A DNA stretch of 64,000 bases from Eutypella sp. D-1 (GCA_023313575.1 JAJTTP010000004.1:682001-746000); one strand, 5' to 3'; positions 48,368 through 61,058 are shown, counted from the first letter of the stretch. Translations and numbers: made by a program. Notes: generated by a model not told the origin, from the sequence alone.

Positions 48368-49402
48368 CCTTCCCGCATCCTCCCCTTGTCGCCGAACCTG
48401 TCGTTGAACCTGACAGCTTCTGTAACCGGGAAGAAGCTTCGATGTCTTGAACTGAAGAAATCTACTTTCAAGTATCTGATAGCTTGGGTATGTGTGGTTA
48501 GGTAAGTAGGCCCAGGTAAGTACCCGACTAAGACTTCACACGATATTTAGCGGGGTTCAAAGTTATCTCTTCTCGACCTGTCGGGACGCGACTGAGCGCG
48601 ACGGTTTAGGTAACTTTGTACTAAACCACTTAATTTAAGTACCTATAGTTACCTACCTTGTAGCAACTGTAGGTGGTCTTGTAGCTCAGGTTGTCTGGCT
48701 TGTTCTGGAAGCTGGACGGACGGTCAAATGGAGCACCTGTTACGGTACTAAGCCGTATGTGGGCTAGCAGTCGCAAAGCTTTACCCCGGCTTTGATGTAA
48801 CAATTGGAACCTGACAGTTTATGACGGAATATTGACACGATATTGAATAACCTGAACATCTCTTTCCATGGCATTCGAATTGCGGCTGGGCGGATAACAA
48901 ACGTAATCCATTATGATGTGAATGATAGGATACTTACCTCCAGGGCTGGCTTGGCCTGGCAGTCTGGTAGTCTAGATTCTAGATACCTCCTAAGTGGCTC
49001 CCGCTTTCCTCGGGCTTTAAACATGGCTGTATAGAACCGAGGGAAGCAAGCTCCGGTGCATCTGATCTAGCTCCGAGCTCCGATCGCACCGTGATTATTC
49101 ATAAAAAGCTGCGGTTGACATCATACCCACATGCCCAGCTTTTACTTAGAGCTCTAGTTAGCTTTGGACTTACTAGGTACCTAGGTATGTAGAAAATCAC
49201 CAAGGTAGGGATAGATTTATTTGGTGCCTCTTCTCCCACTATAGCCGAACTTTTTTTTTTTTTTTGCGCAAACATCTATTCCCTCTATTCCTAGGGATAT
49301 AACAGCCACTTCTTCCCAATTCCTACCATTTTCTTCTAGATCCTAGCATAATCTGTAATTCGTATACCTGCAATTGAGTCGAGCACAGCACTAAAAGACA
49401 CA
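48368..49402. other. divergent promoter region of PSF3 and SOD2
   Basis: 1.0 kb without coding sequence. Contains several GTACCTA-type repeats and a T16-17 run near 49251-49265, about 140 bases before the SOD2 ATG. No clear TATA box. Confidence 0.6.
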
Positions 49403-50317
49403 ATGGCGACCTCACTATTCCGCACTACCCCCACCGTCCGAGCTGGTCTGCGGGCTGCTTCCATGAAACCCCGCGTCGCTTCTCTGGCCGGCACTTCCTT
49501 TGTTCGGGGCAAGGCCACACTGCCCGACCTATCATGTAGGTAATTCCAGGACGTTGTCATCAGCATGGCATTGCAAAGCAAAAGTAGAATCCTACATGGG
49601 AAAATGCGACAATTGGGCTGACTATGTATGTGTGTCTGCGCGCGCCGTCTCTCTCGCAGATGACTATGGAGCGCTGGAACCCCACATCTCCGGCAAGATC
49701 ATGGAGATCCACCATAAGGGCCACCACCAGACCTACGTCAACAACCTGAACCGAGCTCTCGAGCAGGTCTCCGAGGCCAAGGCCAGCAACAACAAGATCG
49801 CCGACGCCTCCCTCGCCTCCGCCCTTAATTTTAACGGCGGCGGCCACACCAACCATACCCTGTTCTGGGAGAACCTGGCCCCCGCCAACAAGGGGGGCGG
49901 TGGCGAGCCCACCGGCTCTCTGAAGGTGAGCAGAAGCCCTGAATGCGCGCAGCGCTCGGTTATGAGCCGAGCGAGGACTGAGTAAATGCTAATCTCTGGC
50001 CTGCTTGCCTCATCCAGACCGCCATCGATAAGGAGTTCGGCTCCTTCGAGACGCTCAAGAAGCAGGTGAATGCGGCCCTGGCGGGCATCCAGGGCAGCGG
50101 CTGGGCTTGGCTGGTCAAGGACAAGACCACGGGCCAGCTGCAGGTCGTCACGCGCCCGAACCAGGACCCCGTCGTCGGGAACCTGACCCCGCTGCTCGGC
50201 ATCGACGCCTGGGAGCACGCCTACTACCTCCAGTACCAGAACCGCAAGGCCGAGTACTTCAACAACATCTGGAACGTCATCAACTGGAACACCGTCTCTA
50301 AGAGACTGGGGGCTTGA
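49403..50317 (+). CDS. SOD2: mitochondrial manganese superoxide dismutase, 232 aa
   Basis: Three exons: 49403-49535, 49660-49925, 50018-50317; introns 124 and 92 bases with CTGAC and GCTAAT branch sites, phases consistent. Residues 1 to about 38 are Arg/Ser-rich without acidic residues, a mitochondrial presequence. The mature part begins near [20 protein letters not shown]. Metal ligands are visible: the first His in [14 protein letters not shown], the second in [11 protein letters not shown], and Asp and His in [20 protein letters not shown] carries the Gln typical of the Mn rather than the Fe form. The enzyme converts superoxide to H2O2 and O2 in the mitochondrial matrix. The usual DVWEH is DAWEH here, a mild change. 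Confidence 0.96.
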
Positions 50318-51107
50318 TTTCTCTCACGCGTAGGATGAGACTGCGTTGGAAGTCGGAGGGAGGATCATGCTCTTCCTGCTCTAGGTGGCTACCTCTCATG
50401 TATCATAGTGTGACGGGGTTCCAATACCAGCCGAGAACTGTAGCGAATTGAAGACATGGTTAATGAATAACCCATCTTGTTCGTCAGCCCGTGGCTTCAG
50501 GACATGTGCACCAGTGATGGCCCTTTCTTCCCAGTACATTCGGCACGATGAACGGGGCTAGGCATATCTAGAATGTCTTGTCACACGTGACGATACGCAA
50601 CGTAGAGAGATATATGAATTGGCGTCCCACATACGACACCTCTCGTGGACTAACTGACTTGCCCTTAGACTTGAGGTCCGGAGGCGGACGCTGGCCTGCT
50701 CACAGAATAACCTTCACTTTAACTCATTTTCTATCCCAATGCAAATACTGAGCCGCATCCCGCCAGCCCCGCCTACCCCTTTTATCATGCAGCATCCAAG
50801 CTGATCAAAACAGGTGACTAGCTAGCTATCTAACATGGGAAGTAAGTCTTCCAATGGCTATGAAAAGGAGTTGCTGAAGTGCTTGGGGGTAGTGCCGCGC
50901 CATTAGCCAACCAACCTCCAGTACATAGGTCGAACTGAGTCCGTTGTGCCTGTACCATGCATACTCGCCTACGAAGTACCTAGGCACAAGCCCAAGATAT
51001 AAAGTAAGACGCACGCACTCTGCAGGTATGGTTTAGCGACTAGCCATCTACATTATACCGGTAAAAAATAAATCGAAATCAAGGAGGGGGGGTGAGCACC
51101 CAAAAGG
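50318..51107. other. intergenic between SOD2 and the tRNA gene
   Basis: No gene is recognised in this 0.8 kb. It contains the SOD2 3' flank. Confidence 0.6.
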
Positions 51108-51118
51108 AAAAAAGAAAA
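51108..51118 (-). terminator. RNA polymerase III terminator of tRNA-Gly
   Basis: On the minus strand the tRNA is followed after six bases by TTTT, then a C and six more T residues, a normal Pol III stop signal. Confidence 0.75.
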
Positions 51119-51124
51119 CACGAT

Positions 51125-51195
51125 GCTCATCCGGCGAATCGAACGCCGACCCATTGCTTGGAAGGCAATGATCCTAACCATTAGACCAAATGAGC
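51125..51195 (-). tRNA. tRNA-Gly, anticodon UCC
   Basis: Read on the minus strand, the 71-base sequence folds as a standard cloverleaf. The acceptor stem pairs GCTCATT with GATGAGC (last pair T-G). The D arm is GTCTAATGGTTAGGAT. The anticodon stem ATTGC/GCAAT closes a CTTCCAA loop, giving anticodon TCC. The T arm CGGCG/CGCCG closes TTCGATT, which also forms the internal B box. No intron. CCA is not encoded, as usual in eukaryotes. Confidence 0.95.
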
Positions 51196-51882
51196 TAGCC
51201 TATCATTGGTTGAAATTTACCGCAATTGCGGCTTATATAATGTTCTACCGTTATCCGATATACGAAGCAAGTTGCACAATCTAAAGGAACTGTTAACGCT
51301 GATGGAAAAGGGTATATAAGAGCCTGCTGAAAAAGAAAAAGTAAAGCTGGTACTCGAGCTTCCGATTATAACTTTACCGTCGGCGTTGCCCTCATATTCC
51401 CTCCATATTCCCTGACAACTCCGCCTCGTCGATGTAAGTTATATCCCAGGAATATACAGGAAATAGGAGGACAATGCCGAGGCAAAGGTATAATTGAAGC
51501 TCAAGTAATAGCTGTACTTTATCCCATTACTTAGATGATATTCCTTATGTTGCAAAGATTTTGTTGCTTTCGTTTTTTCTTGTATGCAGATGTAAATTGT
51601 CTATATCTTAACTAGACCTGGGTAAACCCATTGGTATTGATAATAGTTCTCCGAGGCAGCTGGCAGCCAAGTGCGGCAAGCTTGGCACCTGGCACCCCGG
51701 GCGCCGTTGGTACTACCAAGGTTTATGTAGGTACGTACCCGTCTTGATGTAAGTACTTAATGTACCTAATGTACCTAATCAATTCAATTCAATCATCTTG
51801 TAGGTGACCCAGTGGACAACGAGAGGTGGCCATAACTTCCTTTTTTTCCTTCAAAACCCTTCAGGAACCCCCCCGAAAAGAC
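51196..51882. other. intergenic between tRNA and BET1
   Basis: 0.7 kb with no gene. Several short GTACCTAAT-like repeats lie near 51750-51785. The region should hold the BET1 promoter. Confidence 0.55.
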
Positions 51883-53015
51883 ATGGCATCAAGGTACGTG
51901 CACGCCCCCAGATTATCAGATTCACCCGCATTTTTTTTTTACCTCTGCCCTCTGCTGTTTCCACTCTTCTTTCTTCCCTCACCCTTCCCTACGTCGGTTT
52001 AGGCCGGCGGCCAGCCAGTCGGCCACGGGGCGCAAATAACATGTGAGATATGGTGTGACGGGGAGCGCGCATTTTGGCGAGCAGCTGCGCATCTTAAGGA
52101 TGCTGAAGGGCGGGTAGGCCCTAGGATAGGAGAGGGGGGCGAGACCGGGCTTACTCCGTTGATAATCACCATATGGAGGGCGAAGAAAACTCCGACGGAC
52201 CAAGAGCGCTAACCATGTCCAACTCTCTCGCGAACTCCCTACAGATTTCCGAACTCGACGCTCCACCAGCGAGACTCACGGAGCGCGCTCTTCGAGGGCT
52301 ACAGCGGCGGAAGCGGCAGCAGTGGCGGCGGCAATGACCCGACGGCGAGACGGCAGTACAGCGCGAGCCCGGCCGGCGGGTACGGGTACGGTTACCAGGG
52401 CAGCGGCGGCGGAAACAGCAGTAATGGCGCCGCCGCTGGAGGACATCTGGCTGTTGAAAATAGGGGCTTCAGGCCCGCGACGCCGAATAAGAGGTACGAC
52501 ATCGTTGCGGCGGCTGCGTCTGCGCCGTCTGGGGCAGGCGGAAGAGGAATGGATTGATAGAAATGAATGACTGATTTTTTGTGCTTGTGTAGGGGTCAGT
52601 ACAGCGACGCGGTGCTCAATGAGCTCGAGAGCCAGAATGATCAACAAGTCGAGGGCATACTGGGTAAAGTGAAGGTGCTGAAGGAGGTAAGTCGTTTTAT
52701 AACCCGGAGGGGCAAGCAAGCGATAAAGGCGACAGGGGGGGGGGCGAGAGAAGGATGACGAAGGGAGGATGTCAAGGACCACGCTGACGCCCACGAACCG
52801 AACATCAGATGACGACGGCAATCGGCGACGAAATCCGCGAGTCCTCGGCCCTGGCGGAGAAAATGAACGACACCTTCGACTCGACGCGGCTGCGGCTGCG
52901 CGGCACCATGAACCGCATGCTCGTTATGGCCGAGCGCACTGGCGTCGGCTGGAAGGTCTGGCTCGGCTTCTTCGCCGCCGTCATCTTCATCTTCATCTAC
53001 GTCTGGCTGTTCTGA
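51883..53015 (+). CDS. BET1: SNARE protein Bet1, 186 aa
   Basis: Four exons: 51883-51893 (11 bases, MAS plus two bases of Arg), 52245-52493, 52593-52686, 52809-53015; introns 351, 99 and 122 bases. The first exon is set by phase: AG+A gives Arg and leads into FPNSTLHQRDSRSALFEGY, the usual Bet1 start. Residues about 24-80 form a Gly/Ser/Tyr-rich linker. The SNARE motif follows (residues about 90-150: LNELESQNDQQVEGILGKV, KEMTTAIGDEIRESSALAEK, MNDTFDSTRLRLRGTMNRM). A C-terminal membrane anchor ends in WLGFFAAVIFIFIYVWLF. Bet1 is a Qc-SNARE of ER-to-Golgi vesicle fusion. An ATG at 52215 inside intron 1 opens a different frame and would not give a SNARE. Confidence 0.92.
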
Positions 53016-54102
53016 TCGATGGATATGAGTGCCGGGTGCCCGGCTCCGTTCCATTTCGATTCGATCCTCTTGCGCACGATTCCTTGACGCACTGCTCCCT
53101 GATGCTATATATGTCTTAACCTGCGACGAGAAGACATAATACAAATATAACTATCCACCCGCACACACACACCTACGTACACGTAATACCCGAATATATC
53201 TAGCTACGCTATACGATACACAAGATCGACGAATCGGCAAAGGGGACGTGAAAGAGTGAGCGGGGATGGAGATGAGATGGGGAAGAAGGAGGAAGGAGAG
53301 GGGAAAGGGGAAGGGAAAAACGGGGAGGCGTGGGAAGGGGGAAATCAGCGACGGTGCCCGGGGATGCGTTCATTAATTCTTGGTTTTTTTAGCTCTCTGG
53401 TTTTTTGCTCTCCGCGTTGCATGCATCACGCAACGGCGTTATGGCGTACACGAACACATCACGAAAGGGGCGTCTACAGCAAAGCGGCGACGGTAGCCAG
53501 CCCTCCTCCTGTCTGGTTGACCTCCCACGCTTCCTTTTTTGGTTGGCGGGTTGTGGACGAAGGATCTCGCTCGTCCGCTGCTATCCGGTCACGCTTGGGA
53601 AATCTCATTATTCAGTAGTAGTAGCAGTACATACTTTATAGACGTAATAAGGCTGCTAGCTAGCAAAGCACGACAGCACGCTTTTTCACTTATACCAGGA
53701 CAAAAACGTGGCCCCGCTACGTGCCGCAATAGACTGACGAGACTTTTTGGGGGGGATACAGATTCTATTGGGATTGAAATGGATGGATGCGCTAATTCGT
53801 GCCTTGACTTCGAATCTTTTATCTCCCGGCCCCCATCTGTGCTGGGCATTTACTAAGGAACATGTTTCTACGTGAGGCGCGGCATCCTCGTCTGCTAGCT
53901 AGTTGCCTTGATAGCTGGTCTACCAACTAGAACTACTTCCAACAGGCATAGGGGGGATATGGGGCGACGGAGGGAAGGGTATAATATATATTTATTTATT
54001 AGAGGTAGGCAGGCTGGTCGTATGAGGGGAGCAAGTGTGATGGGAACGCGACTCTGTAAAAGAGCAGCGGCCCGACCAAGCCGGCTTGAGCTAAGTATAT
54101 AT
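53016..54102. other. convergent intergenic region between BET1 and APC15
   Basis: 1.1 kb containing both 3' flanks, with a short CA run near 53161-53172 and A/G-rich sequence near 53250-53340. No gene is recognised. Confidence 0.6.
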
Positions 54103-55412
54103 TTAACCCCGCGGTGGTTGGAGGTGATGACCGATGGAGGACCTGAGGCCCTGCTGTTGCTGCTGCTGCTGCGGACTGCTGCCGATGACGCTGCTCCCGT
54201 CGCGGGACAGCAGGTCACTGATAGCGATACTATGCCTCGTGACGTCGCTGCGCGCAAGACTACTGCGGAACCTAGAGGCGGCGGAGGCGTGCGGGGGACG
54301 CACAAAGCTCATCTCGGCCTCCTCGTCCTCGTCCTCGTCGGCTTCGCTGCTGCTTAGATCGGCCTCCGTGTCCGTGTGCTCGTACCCGGCGCTCTCCTCG
54401 GCCTCGGGGATGTCGTCGTCCAGGTCGGCGTCCATGTTCATGTCGTCGACGCCATCGCCGCCGCCGCCGCCTTCGACCAGGTCGTCCTCCTGGATGATGT
54501 GCGCCTGATCCTCGGCGTCCACTTCGTCCTCGGCTCCGTAGTAGACGGCGTCGCCGCCGTGCGCGCCCCGCATCCGCTGTGCCATCAGCTGTTCCTGTTC
54601 CCTGGCTGCGCGGTCCTCGTTGTCGTCATCGTCTTCCTCCTCCTCTTCATCCTCATCATCGTCGTCCTCGTCTTCGTCTTCTTCCTCATCGTCCTCGTCG
54701 CTATCGAGTCCGAAATCGTCCTCCGCCTCAGGGATATCCTCGTCGAGGTCCCGGGCACCATCGAGCTGGACATCATCCATACCATCGCCGTCGCCGCCCT
54801 CAGCACCATCACCATCACCATCACCAGCACCACCACCCGCCTCCATCACAGCGTCAATGCCAGCGGCCACGGCGCCAACACCGACACCGGGCGCCGCGGC
54901 CTCGGCCTCCGCGAGCTCCTGGGCTAATTGCTCGCGACGCAGCGCCTCCTGGTGCTCCTCGGCCTCGCGCCGCTCCTCGCGCAGTTGGTGCAGCGTCTTG
55001 GGGATCCCGGGAGGCTTCAGCCACCCCGCGCCGAAGTTCCCCACGTTCTGCCGCCGCCGCTCTAGGTTCGCCTCGTCGGCGCGCAGGCGCGCCAGTGGCG
55101 ATCGCTCGATCGCTGCCGCGGAGTGGTGGTGGTGGTGGTGGTGGTGGTGGCCCCCGTGGCGCCGTTGTTGTTGCTGTTGTTGTTGCTGCTGTTGGTGTGG
55201 GTGCGCGCCGTCGTGCCCGTACGGGCTATCGTATCCTAAGCCGTTTTGATTTGGGTTTCGCGACGAGGTGTACCATAGCGAGTGAGACTGTTACCGTGGC
55301 GGTTTTATTTGTTTGTTAGTCTCTGCTACCTACGCAATTGTCTACGGCGCGACATGATAGGAGATACGGCACGTACGTCGCGTGGTGTGAGGTCCGGGAG
55401 CAGTGACAACAT
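54103..55412 (-). CDS. APC15: anaphase-promoting complex subunit Apc15 (Mnd2-like), 406 aa
   Basis: Two exons on the minus strand: 55412-55377 (MLSLLPDLTPRD) and 55287-54103, with an 89-base intron carrying an ACTAAC branch. Joining gives PRD-SHSLWYTSSRNP, the hallmark start of fungal Apc15. The conserved core follows low-complexity inserts: SPLARLRADEANLERRRQN and VGNFGAGWLKPPGIPKTL, then a charged helix rich in Glu/Arg/Gln. The second half is dominated by Asp/Glu runs interrupted by Gly and Met. Inserts include a run of ten Gln and a run of nine His. Apc15 helps mitotic checkpoint complex turnover on the APC/C ubiquitin ligase in the nucleus. The fungal form is much longer than the 121-residue human protein because of the acidic tail. 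Confidence 0.88.
55123..55194 (-). repeat. coding His9 and Gln10 codon repeats in APC15
   Basis: Nine consecutive CAC codons (55149-55123) and, about 15 bases upstream in the reading direction, ten CAA/CAG codons. Both are in frame in exon 2. Confidence 0.9.
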
Positions 55413-58290
55413 GATGTTTCAAGATGGGATATTTCTTTACGGGGAGAACGGGATGAGGTGTCGCGGGGTCGGGGCCGGGTCAGATGGTATAGGTGATGAC
55501 CGTCGCGTCATCCAACCGTCGACAGGCGGACCGGCGGGGTGGGCGTCGTCGTCGTGGCGTTCTGTGAAGAAATTATGTATGTTCAGCGCGTGCGTGCGTA
55601 GAGGGGAATTCGACCAGGCGGGAATAAAAGAACGCGTGCGGAGTTCGGTGGTGTGAGGTATGAGGGCGAGTTCAGGGAGAAGGGGGTTTTTTTTTCTTCT
55701 TCTTCTAGATAATGATGTTTAGATTGATGTTTTCTATGAAATCAATTGACGTATGTATGTAAAATATTATCTATTACCTACAAAGGTTGGTTATGCTTTT
55801 TTACCGGTGAACTAGTTTTATTCTATTACCTAACAAATATTTAGGTGCAGTTGCCCCGATGTCCCAGTATGTATAATGGAAAGCCTAAGTAAATATTTAC
55901 AGTGGCTACCCGAAACTTCAGTGCGGTAGCAGCAACCCTACTTGGCTGCTTGGGGGCTGATTATGCACGCTTTTACTGAGCTCTACACCTGTGTAAGGGC
56001 CGGCAAAATAGTAGTATCACCACTTACTTAAGAAGTACGACCTGGAAACCTTCAATTCACATGGAGTCTTGGAATATTTCAAGGTAAGGGGGAAACCCGT
56101 TCGCACTTAAGGAAGATAGAAGGTAAATAGATACATGCCTTTTTGACGTATACAAGACTTCAATTTATTTCTTTCTTTCTTCTTTCTCTTTAGATCCGAT
56201 CTCACGATGTGGGGTGCGGGGTTATTTGGGGAACCTGGGAACGTTTCCGTCGAAGCATCAAACCCCTGATGGAACCCCCCGGGGTCCCTGAGAAAGCCCC
56301 GAGAGCATCGTGGTCGTTAGGTAATAGTAACCTCTAGTTGGGTGCCATTTTCAGGGTCCAAATCCGTCATAATTTAGTAATTAATTCTTGACATGTGATA
56401 AAAACTTAAATTTTTGACTTCATGTCTTCACATGCGCTGAAAGTTATCGGCATAAATTAGGCTGGGTGGTGGCGTAGTACGCCGTGAGTATTCCTGAAGA
56501 AGGACATCCCTTTTCTCTCCATTCTGACCATTACAGGTAGGCGGCAGGCAATCCAGATTCTACGGCTAGTCAATTCGGCCAGCTCTGGATTGTAGGATTC
56601 TGGGCTGTTAGTTAACTACCGAATGGAGTAAAGAATTCGTCGTTTCACCCATTTGCTGATCCGCTCGCCATCTCGCTTTGTCTGTCCGCCTCGGGTATTC
56701 CCACAGCTACTGAGAGCGACCGTCGTCGGCGCCGGTGTCGACGGACTTTAGTGGCAAGAGATAAACTGGTCGGATTGTCTTTTGTCATATCGATTGCCAA
56801 TCGACGTTGATGAGGCTGTTGATAGACCGGCCCGCACACACGGGTTAATGCTGGTTTTTATCAAGTAATAGATTGGTTTAGTCAGGACCGTTTATTCTTC
56901 TTTGAGCTGGCCGGTCGCTCGTTATAGTTCACCTACGGGAGTCCGGGGCGTCTGGGCACCATGAAACCCCTACCCTAATCCCTCGCTAATCTCTATGCCA
57001 ATACCAGTACCATGTGCAGTCAGGAAGAATTCCCGAGAACCCACCGTTGCATCTTATATCCATATTCAATATGTACTATCACGCATCATTGTCCCGTACT
57101 TGTTGTCTACGAGTTGCCTCTGGGTGGGATATAGACGGATTGGGTAGGTATGTGTCTTTGCTGAGGACTGGGCGTCGGAATATTTCGGAACTGATCGTAC
57201 CATGGACCTCGCTGTAATTCCCCGGTCCAACCCCGGCCTACTACACCCCGAGAGTATGACCCTAGAACTCTTGAGCGTGCGCTTAGTTGAACCGCCATAC
57301 ATAGTGTGTCTCTCCCTAGAACTATGGTATACTCCAGGCCGAGTTCGGTGCGGCTCAACATCAGACACCAACCACCCTATCATAATCATACATCTTTTCT
57401 TTTTCCTGTTCCATCCCTCTACGTGTGCGCTATAACTTTGGGACAGCTCCGTCTTGGCTCCGTCGATATTCCAAATTTTGCCATGATAGAAGTCCCTCAC
57501 CCTGCGACTTAATTGGAGGGGACTCACAGAGTATCGGAAAAGGGAAGGGGGAGGAGGCGAAGTCAGGAAACTCTGGCCAATTCGTCCCCTCATCCTCCCA
57601 TCAAACCATGCTGGTCCTCTTCTCGGTTTGTACTTAGACCAGCTATGTAGGAAGCCGACGGGCGGCGACTTGGGAGAGATAGGCGAGGAGGTTGAAATTT
57701 CACTGGCCCGGCTTGCTGGAACAAACTCCACCTACGCCCGGGCACAGGTGAGACCGTAGTTGATCATGACGTTCTGGTGCGCAAGAATTCGAGACCTGGC
57801 CGCGTGCTCGTCTTGGCCGTTCAACCATGTAAGTTCTACGTATGACACCGGGCCGCACATGTTTGGTCGAACAAACGTCAAATCCCTTCTTTTCTCGGGC
57901 TTACTGGTAAATCGAGCCTTGCGAATATCTGAACGGTGATCGCACACATTATCGGGGAGTCACGAGACCGATCGAGAGGTGAAGAAGTCGTGGCGGCGTC
58001 CGATGTAACTCTCGGCAACCACCCCGTTTTCCCATTCTAATGCATGTCCCTCCCACCAACCCGTCAAACAACAAATTCCCCACGCCGGTCATCCATTCTA
58101 ATGGAGACATGATGGCCCGCTCAGCTAACCCATGCAGTTAGGACGACGTCCTATTTGGTACTCTGGCCCCCCTGTTATACCTACCCTATTCTACTACGTA
58201 GGGGAAGCCGCAAAGGGCTTCCTATAGCATCTGTTTTAGGCAACTCCAAACCATGTCGATAATACAAGCTGACATACATGAACTTGCACA

Positions 58291-58301
58291 CCCCCCCCCC
58301 C
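58291..58301 (+). repeat. C11 homopolymer
   Basis: Eleven consecutive C residues in non-coding DNA. Confidence 0.9.
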
Positions 58302-59790
58302 ATTCAAATGGATGGCACCTTCCTGCCTGTATGTAAGCGTGACATCCCACGCTCACCCATCGTATATATAGTCTCGAGGTGCCAGCAGCGGTGAGATCGG
58401 CTGTCCGACCTATCATTCTAGGGATATATGTCTACTAAATGCGTAGGAAAGTACAAAAGAAATGTTCTGTGACGTTGGGGGAATCGCAGATCTCGCTTCT
58501 AGACACTAGATCTGGGTCGGTTTCTGCACCTTGTCCTTGCCACGGGCTAGTTGTAGTACCTATCGACCTGCAAACTACCCTACCCGATTTACATTGGCCT
58601 AACTACCCTGCTACGTATTTCCACGGGTTTGAACACATATCCCGTGTATGTGTGAGTGTGAGGTCGTACCCCCTTGGCGTGTTCCCTCGGCGCATTTCCA
58701 CTCTCGGTGCCCGCTCCCCCCAGTGCTGCCAGACTTGGAGGAAGGCTGGTGAAACTTACATTTCGAGCCCGCGACATCGGACCAGGACGTCTGGGGGGTC
58801 CGGGCCATGTACACGTCCCTTGAAAACAACAGGTCTCCTCTGATTGGGCAATGCCATTGCACCCCACGAATTGGGAGAGAGGGAAGCCGACCGTTTCTAA
58901 TAAAACGCCCCTTGTATTTAACTACACGCAATGGCATATTGTCACTGCTGCTTTCGGGCCTCTTTCGGAAGGTTGCCGAGCATACCTGCGCATCTCCGAA
59001 AACCCTAAGCGGGCAGCGGCCAGCAGCCCTCCTCCCTCGCAGAACCTGTGCCTTCCTGCCCATCTCCTAGAATTGGGGTTTAATTCGATCCATCTATAAA
59101 CGGTTATTCTTGTGGCCGCCACCTTGCCTCCCCACCCCAGATTTCTCTTAGACAAGCCTATTTGCTGTAAATTGTAAGCAAGGCTGGACTTATTGGTTGT
59201 GAGGAAACTGGATAGCCCTGCCCCTTCGTTAAGGACCCTGGCTTTAGGGTTCTGACTTGGTAGGTAGAGACCGGGGGGGGGTGTCCGATTTACGGGGGCC
59301 ACGTTTTTTGGTATGTGGTCGAGACAGGCGGGATGGAGTAGATTTGGAAATTTTAGTACCGTGGAGGATCGGCGGGACGACTCCATCTCCCATTCTCCAT
59401 TTATATGTGACGGGCTGATGGTCTCCAAAGCTTGTTATTATGTATAGCAAGCGCCTACGACGCGCGCGACGAGATGGAACGCTAAAGTATGTTCTATGTG
59501 TGCCTTAGCCTGGCTGTCGGTTCCGGCGCATCCCGATCACCACCCCATCGTGCTACACGCTTATAACAGAATTTCCTCGCTCGAGGTTCATTTTTTTGCT
59601 GACCTGTTGTATGGATATACATACTTGGAAAACGCGGGCAAATTAAAAAGTATGTGCCCCACGTCCACGCAATACCGTAAGGACCGACGTCGTGACAAAT
59701 CCTTCTCGGATAAAGATGCCTCCTACAATGTGATGCGTTTAATGTTGCCACGCAGTTTTCCTATTCGAAATAATCTTTGTGTTCGTAGTG

Positions 59791-59806
59791 GTGTGTGTGT
59801 GTGTGT
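59791..59806 (+). repeat. (GT)8 microsatellite
   Basis: Eight GT units in non-coding DNA. Confidence 0.9.
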
Positions 59807-60986
59807 GGAAGTAGAATTGAGATTCCACTAGGCCTTTAGAAAAATTCGCCCCGAAAGAAAAAAACACAGGGTAGAGCGGCCGCAGCCCTTACTACAATTT
59901 TTCTATGTGATGGTAGCGGCGCCAATCCGTATATTTCAATGAAGCTGCCCATATGCCCGATGCTAAATGCAATTGGTGTATATTCCTCTGTAAGTTATAT
60001 CCCGTCCAATCAGGTACGAGTATTTGTCAATGGCAGCCAAGCTGTGGAACCAGAGGTGGTAAAGGGAGAGGTTAGTGCAGTTTAGTAGAGCTCCGGTAAC
60101 GTCACTGCGATGACGGAAACATGTGACTTGTCCAGCTACTTGTCCAGCTAATACAAGCCAATCATATCAAAGATATTGCACAGACCCTGGCATGGGGAAA
60201 TTTTTAAGCTATAAGATAGTGGGGCCCGGTGCTATTTAAGATTTAAGATTATCGTCCGTCTCTCGGCGCCAGATACGCTAACTAGAGTAGGCCTGTTACT
60301 TAGATACAAGGGTACCTAGCTCAACCCCACCTTACCCACGTACACGCTGGTACCAGGTTTACCCACCTTAGACCTGCCGATGCAGGAAAGCAAGCAGGTC
60401 CGCACGGGTGGCTATTAGTTTAAAGTTAGTATTACAGACTGCACTGACACACAAAACCTTGGAGGGCAGATAGCGAGGGGGGCAGCCGGGGCAGTGGCAG
60501 AGAGACCGGGGTGTCGCACTTGAGCATTCCAACTATGCCCGGTGTGTTGAGGTTCTGCTTAGATGAGGTTCATCCATGGACGGGATATGAGATGTTGGAC
60601 TCCCTGCGCAACCCTAACAAACCAACTAAATTAGTAGTAGTGATTAGCACTTTTGTCTACTGTATGCCTCCCCCCTACCTCATCCCAATAGACCTTGGAG
60701 CTAGTCCATATGCCCGTTTTCCTCCAGCCTGCCAATGTGCAAGTTCCGGTTTATTGTCTTCGTTCTGAGTGGACAACCTTCCCTACACTTTTTCCTCCCC
60801 TCCTCCAGTAACTTAGTTTGCCCACCCTGCCCGCATACCTAAGTTCAGTCTATCCAGACGGAGACCGACGTTACCTAGACAGAAAAAAAAAAGGAAAAGA
60901 AGGCTGCCAGGCTGCCCCTCTTCTAAGGTTTACTAGATCATTGTGCCTACCTGCCCTGTTCATCCATAAAGGAAGCCGACTGCCAC

Positions 60987-61058
60987 ATTTCTTCTCTTCC
61001 CCCCCCTCTTTCCCTCTTCTTTCCTTCCTGACCCTTCTTGCCTTTTTTCCCTTGCCAG
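60987..61058 (+). promoter_or_regulatory. CT-rich tract, possible start region of a long GLT1 leader
   Basis: About 70 bases of almost pure C/T end in TTGCCAG. CT-rich tracts commonly mark transcription start regions of strongly expressed fungal genes. A GTGAGT at 61165 follows and could be the donor of a leader intron. The GLT1 ATG is 1.87 kb further on, so the link is uncertain. Confidence 0.25.

Noticed and set aside
48670..48710. TAGCTCAGGTTG-like tRNA D-arm sequence
   Set aside because: No matching acceptor, anticodon or T-arm follows within tRNA distance.
54376..55319. Long plus-strand frames opposite APC15 (183, 246 and 209 codons)
   Set aside because: They are antisense images of the acidic and repeat codons of APC15 (poly-Ser, poly-Val/Ile and poly-His/Arg runs).
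57066..57731. 221-codon open frame on the minus strand
   Set aside because: Composition is Ser/Arg/Tyr-rich without recognisable motif; other overlapping frames on both strands are of similar quality; no splice or promoter context.
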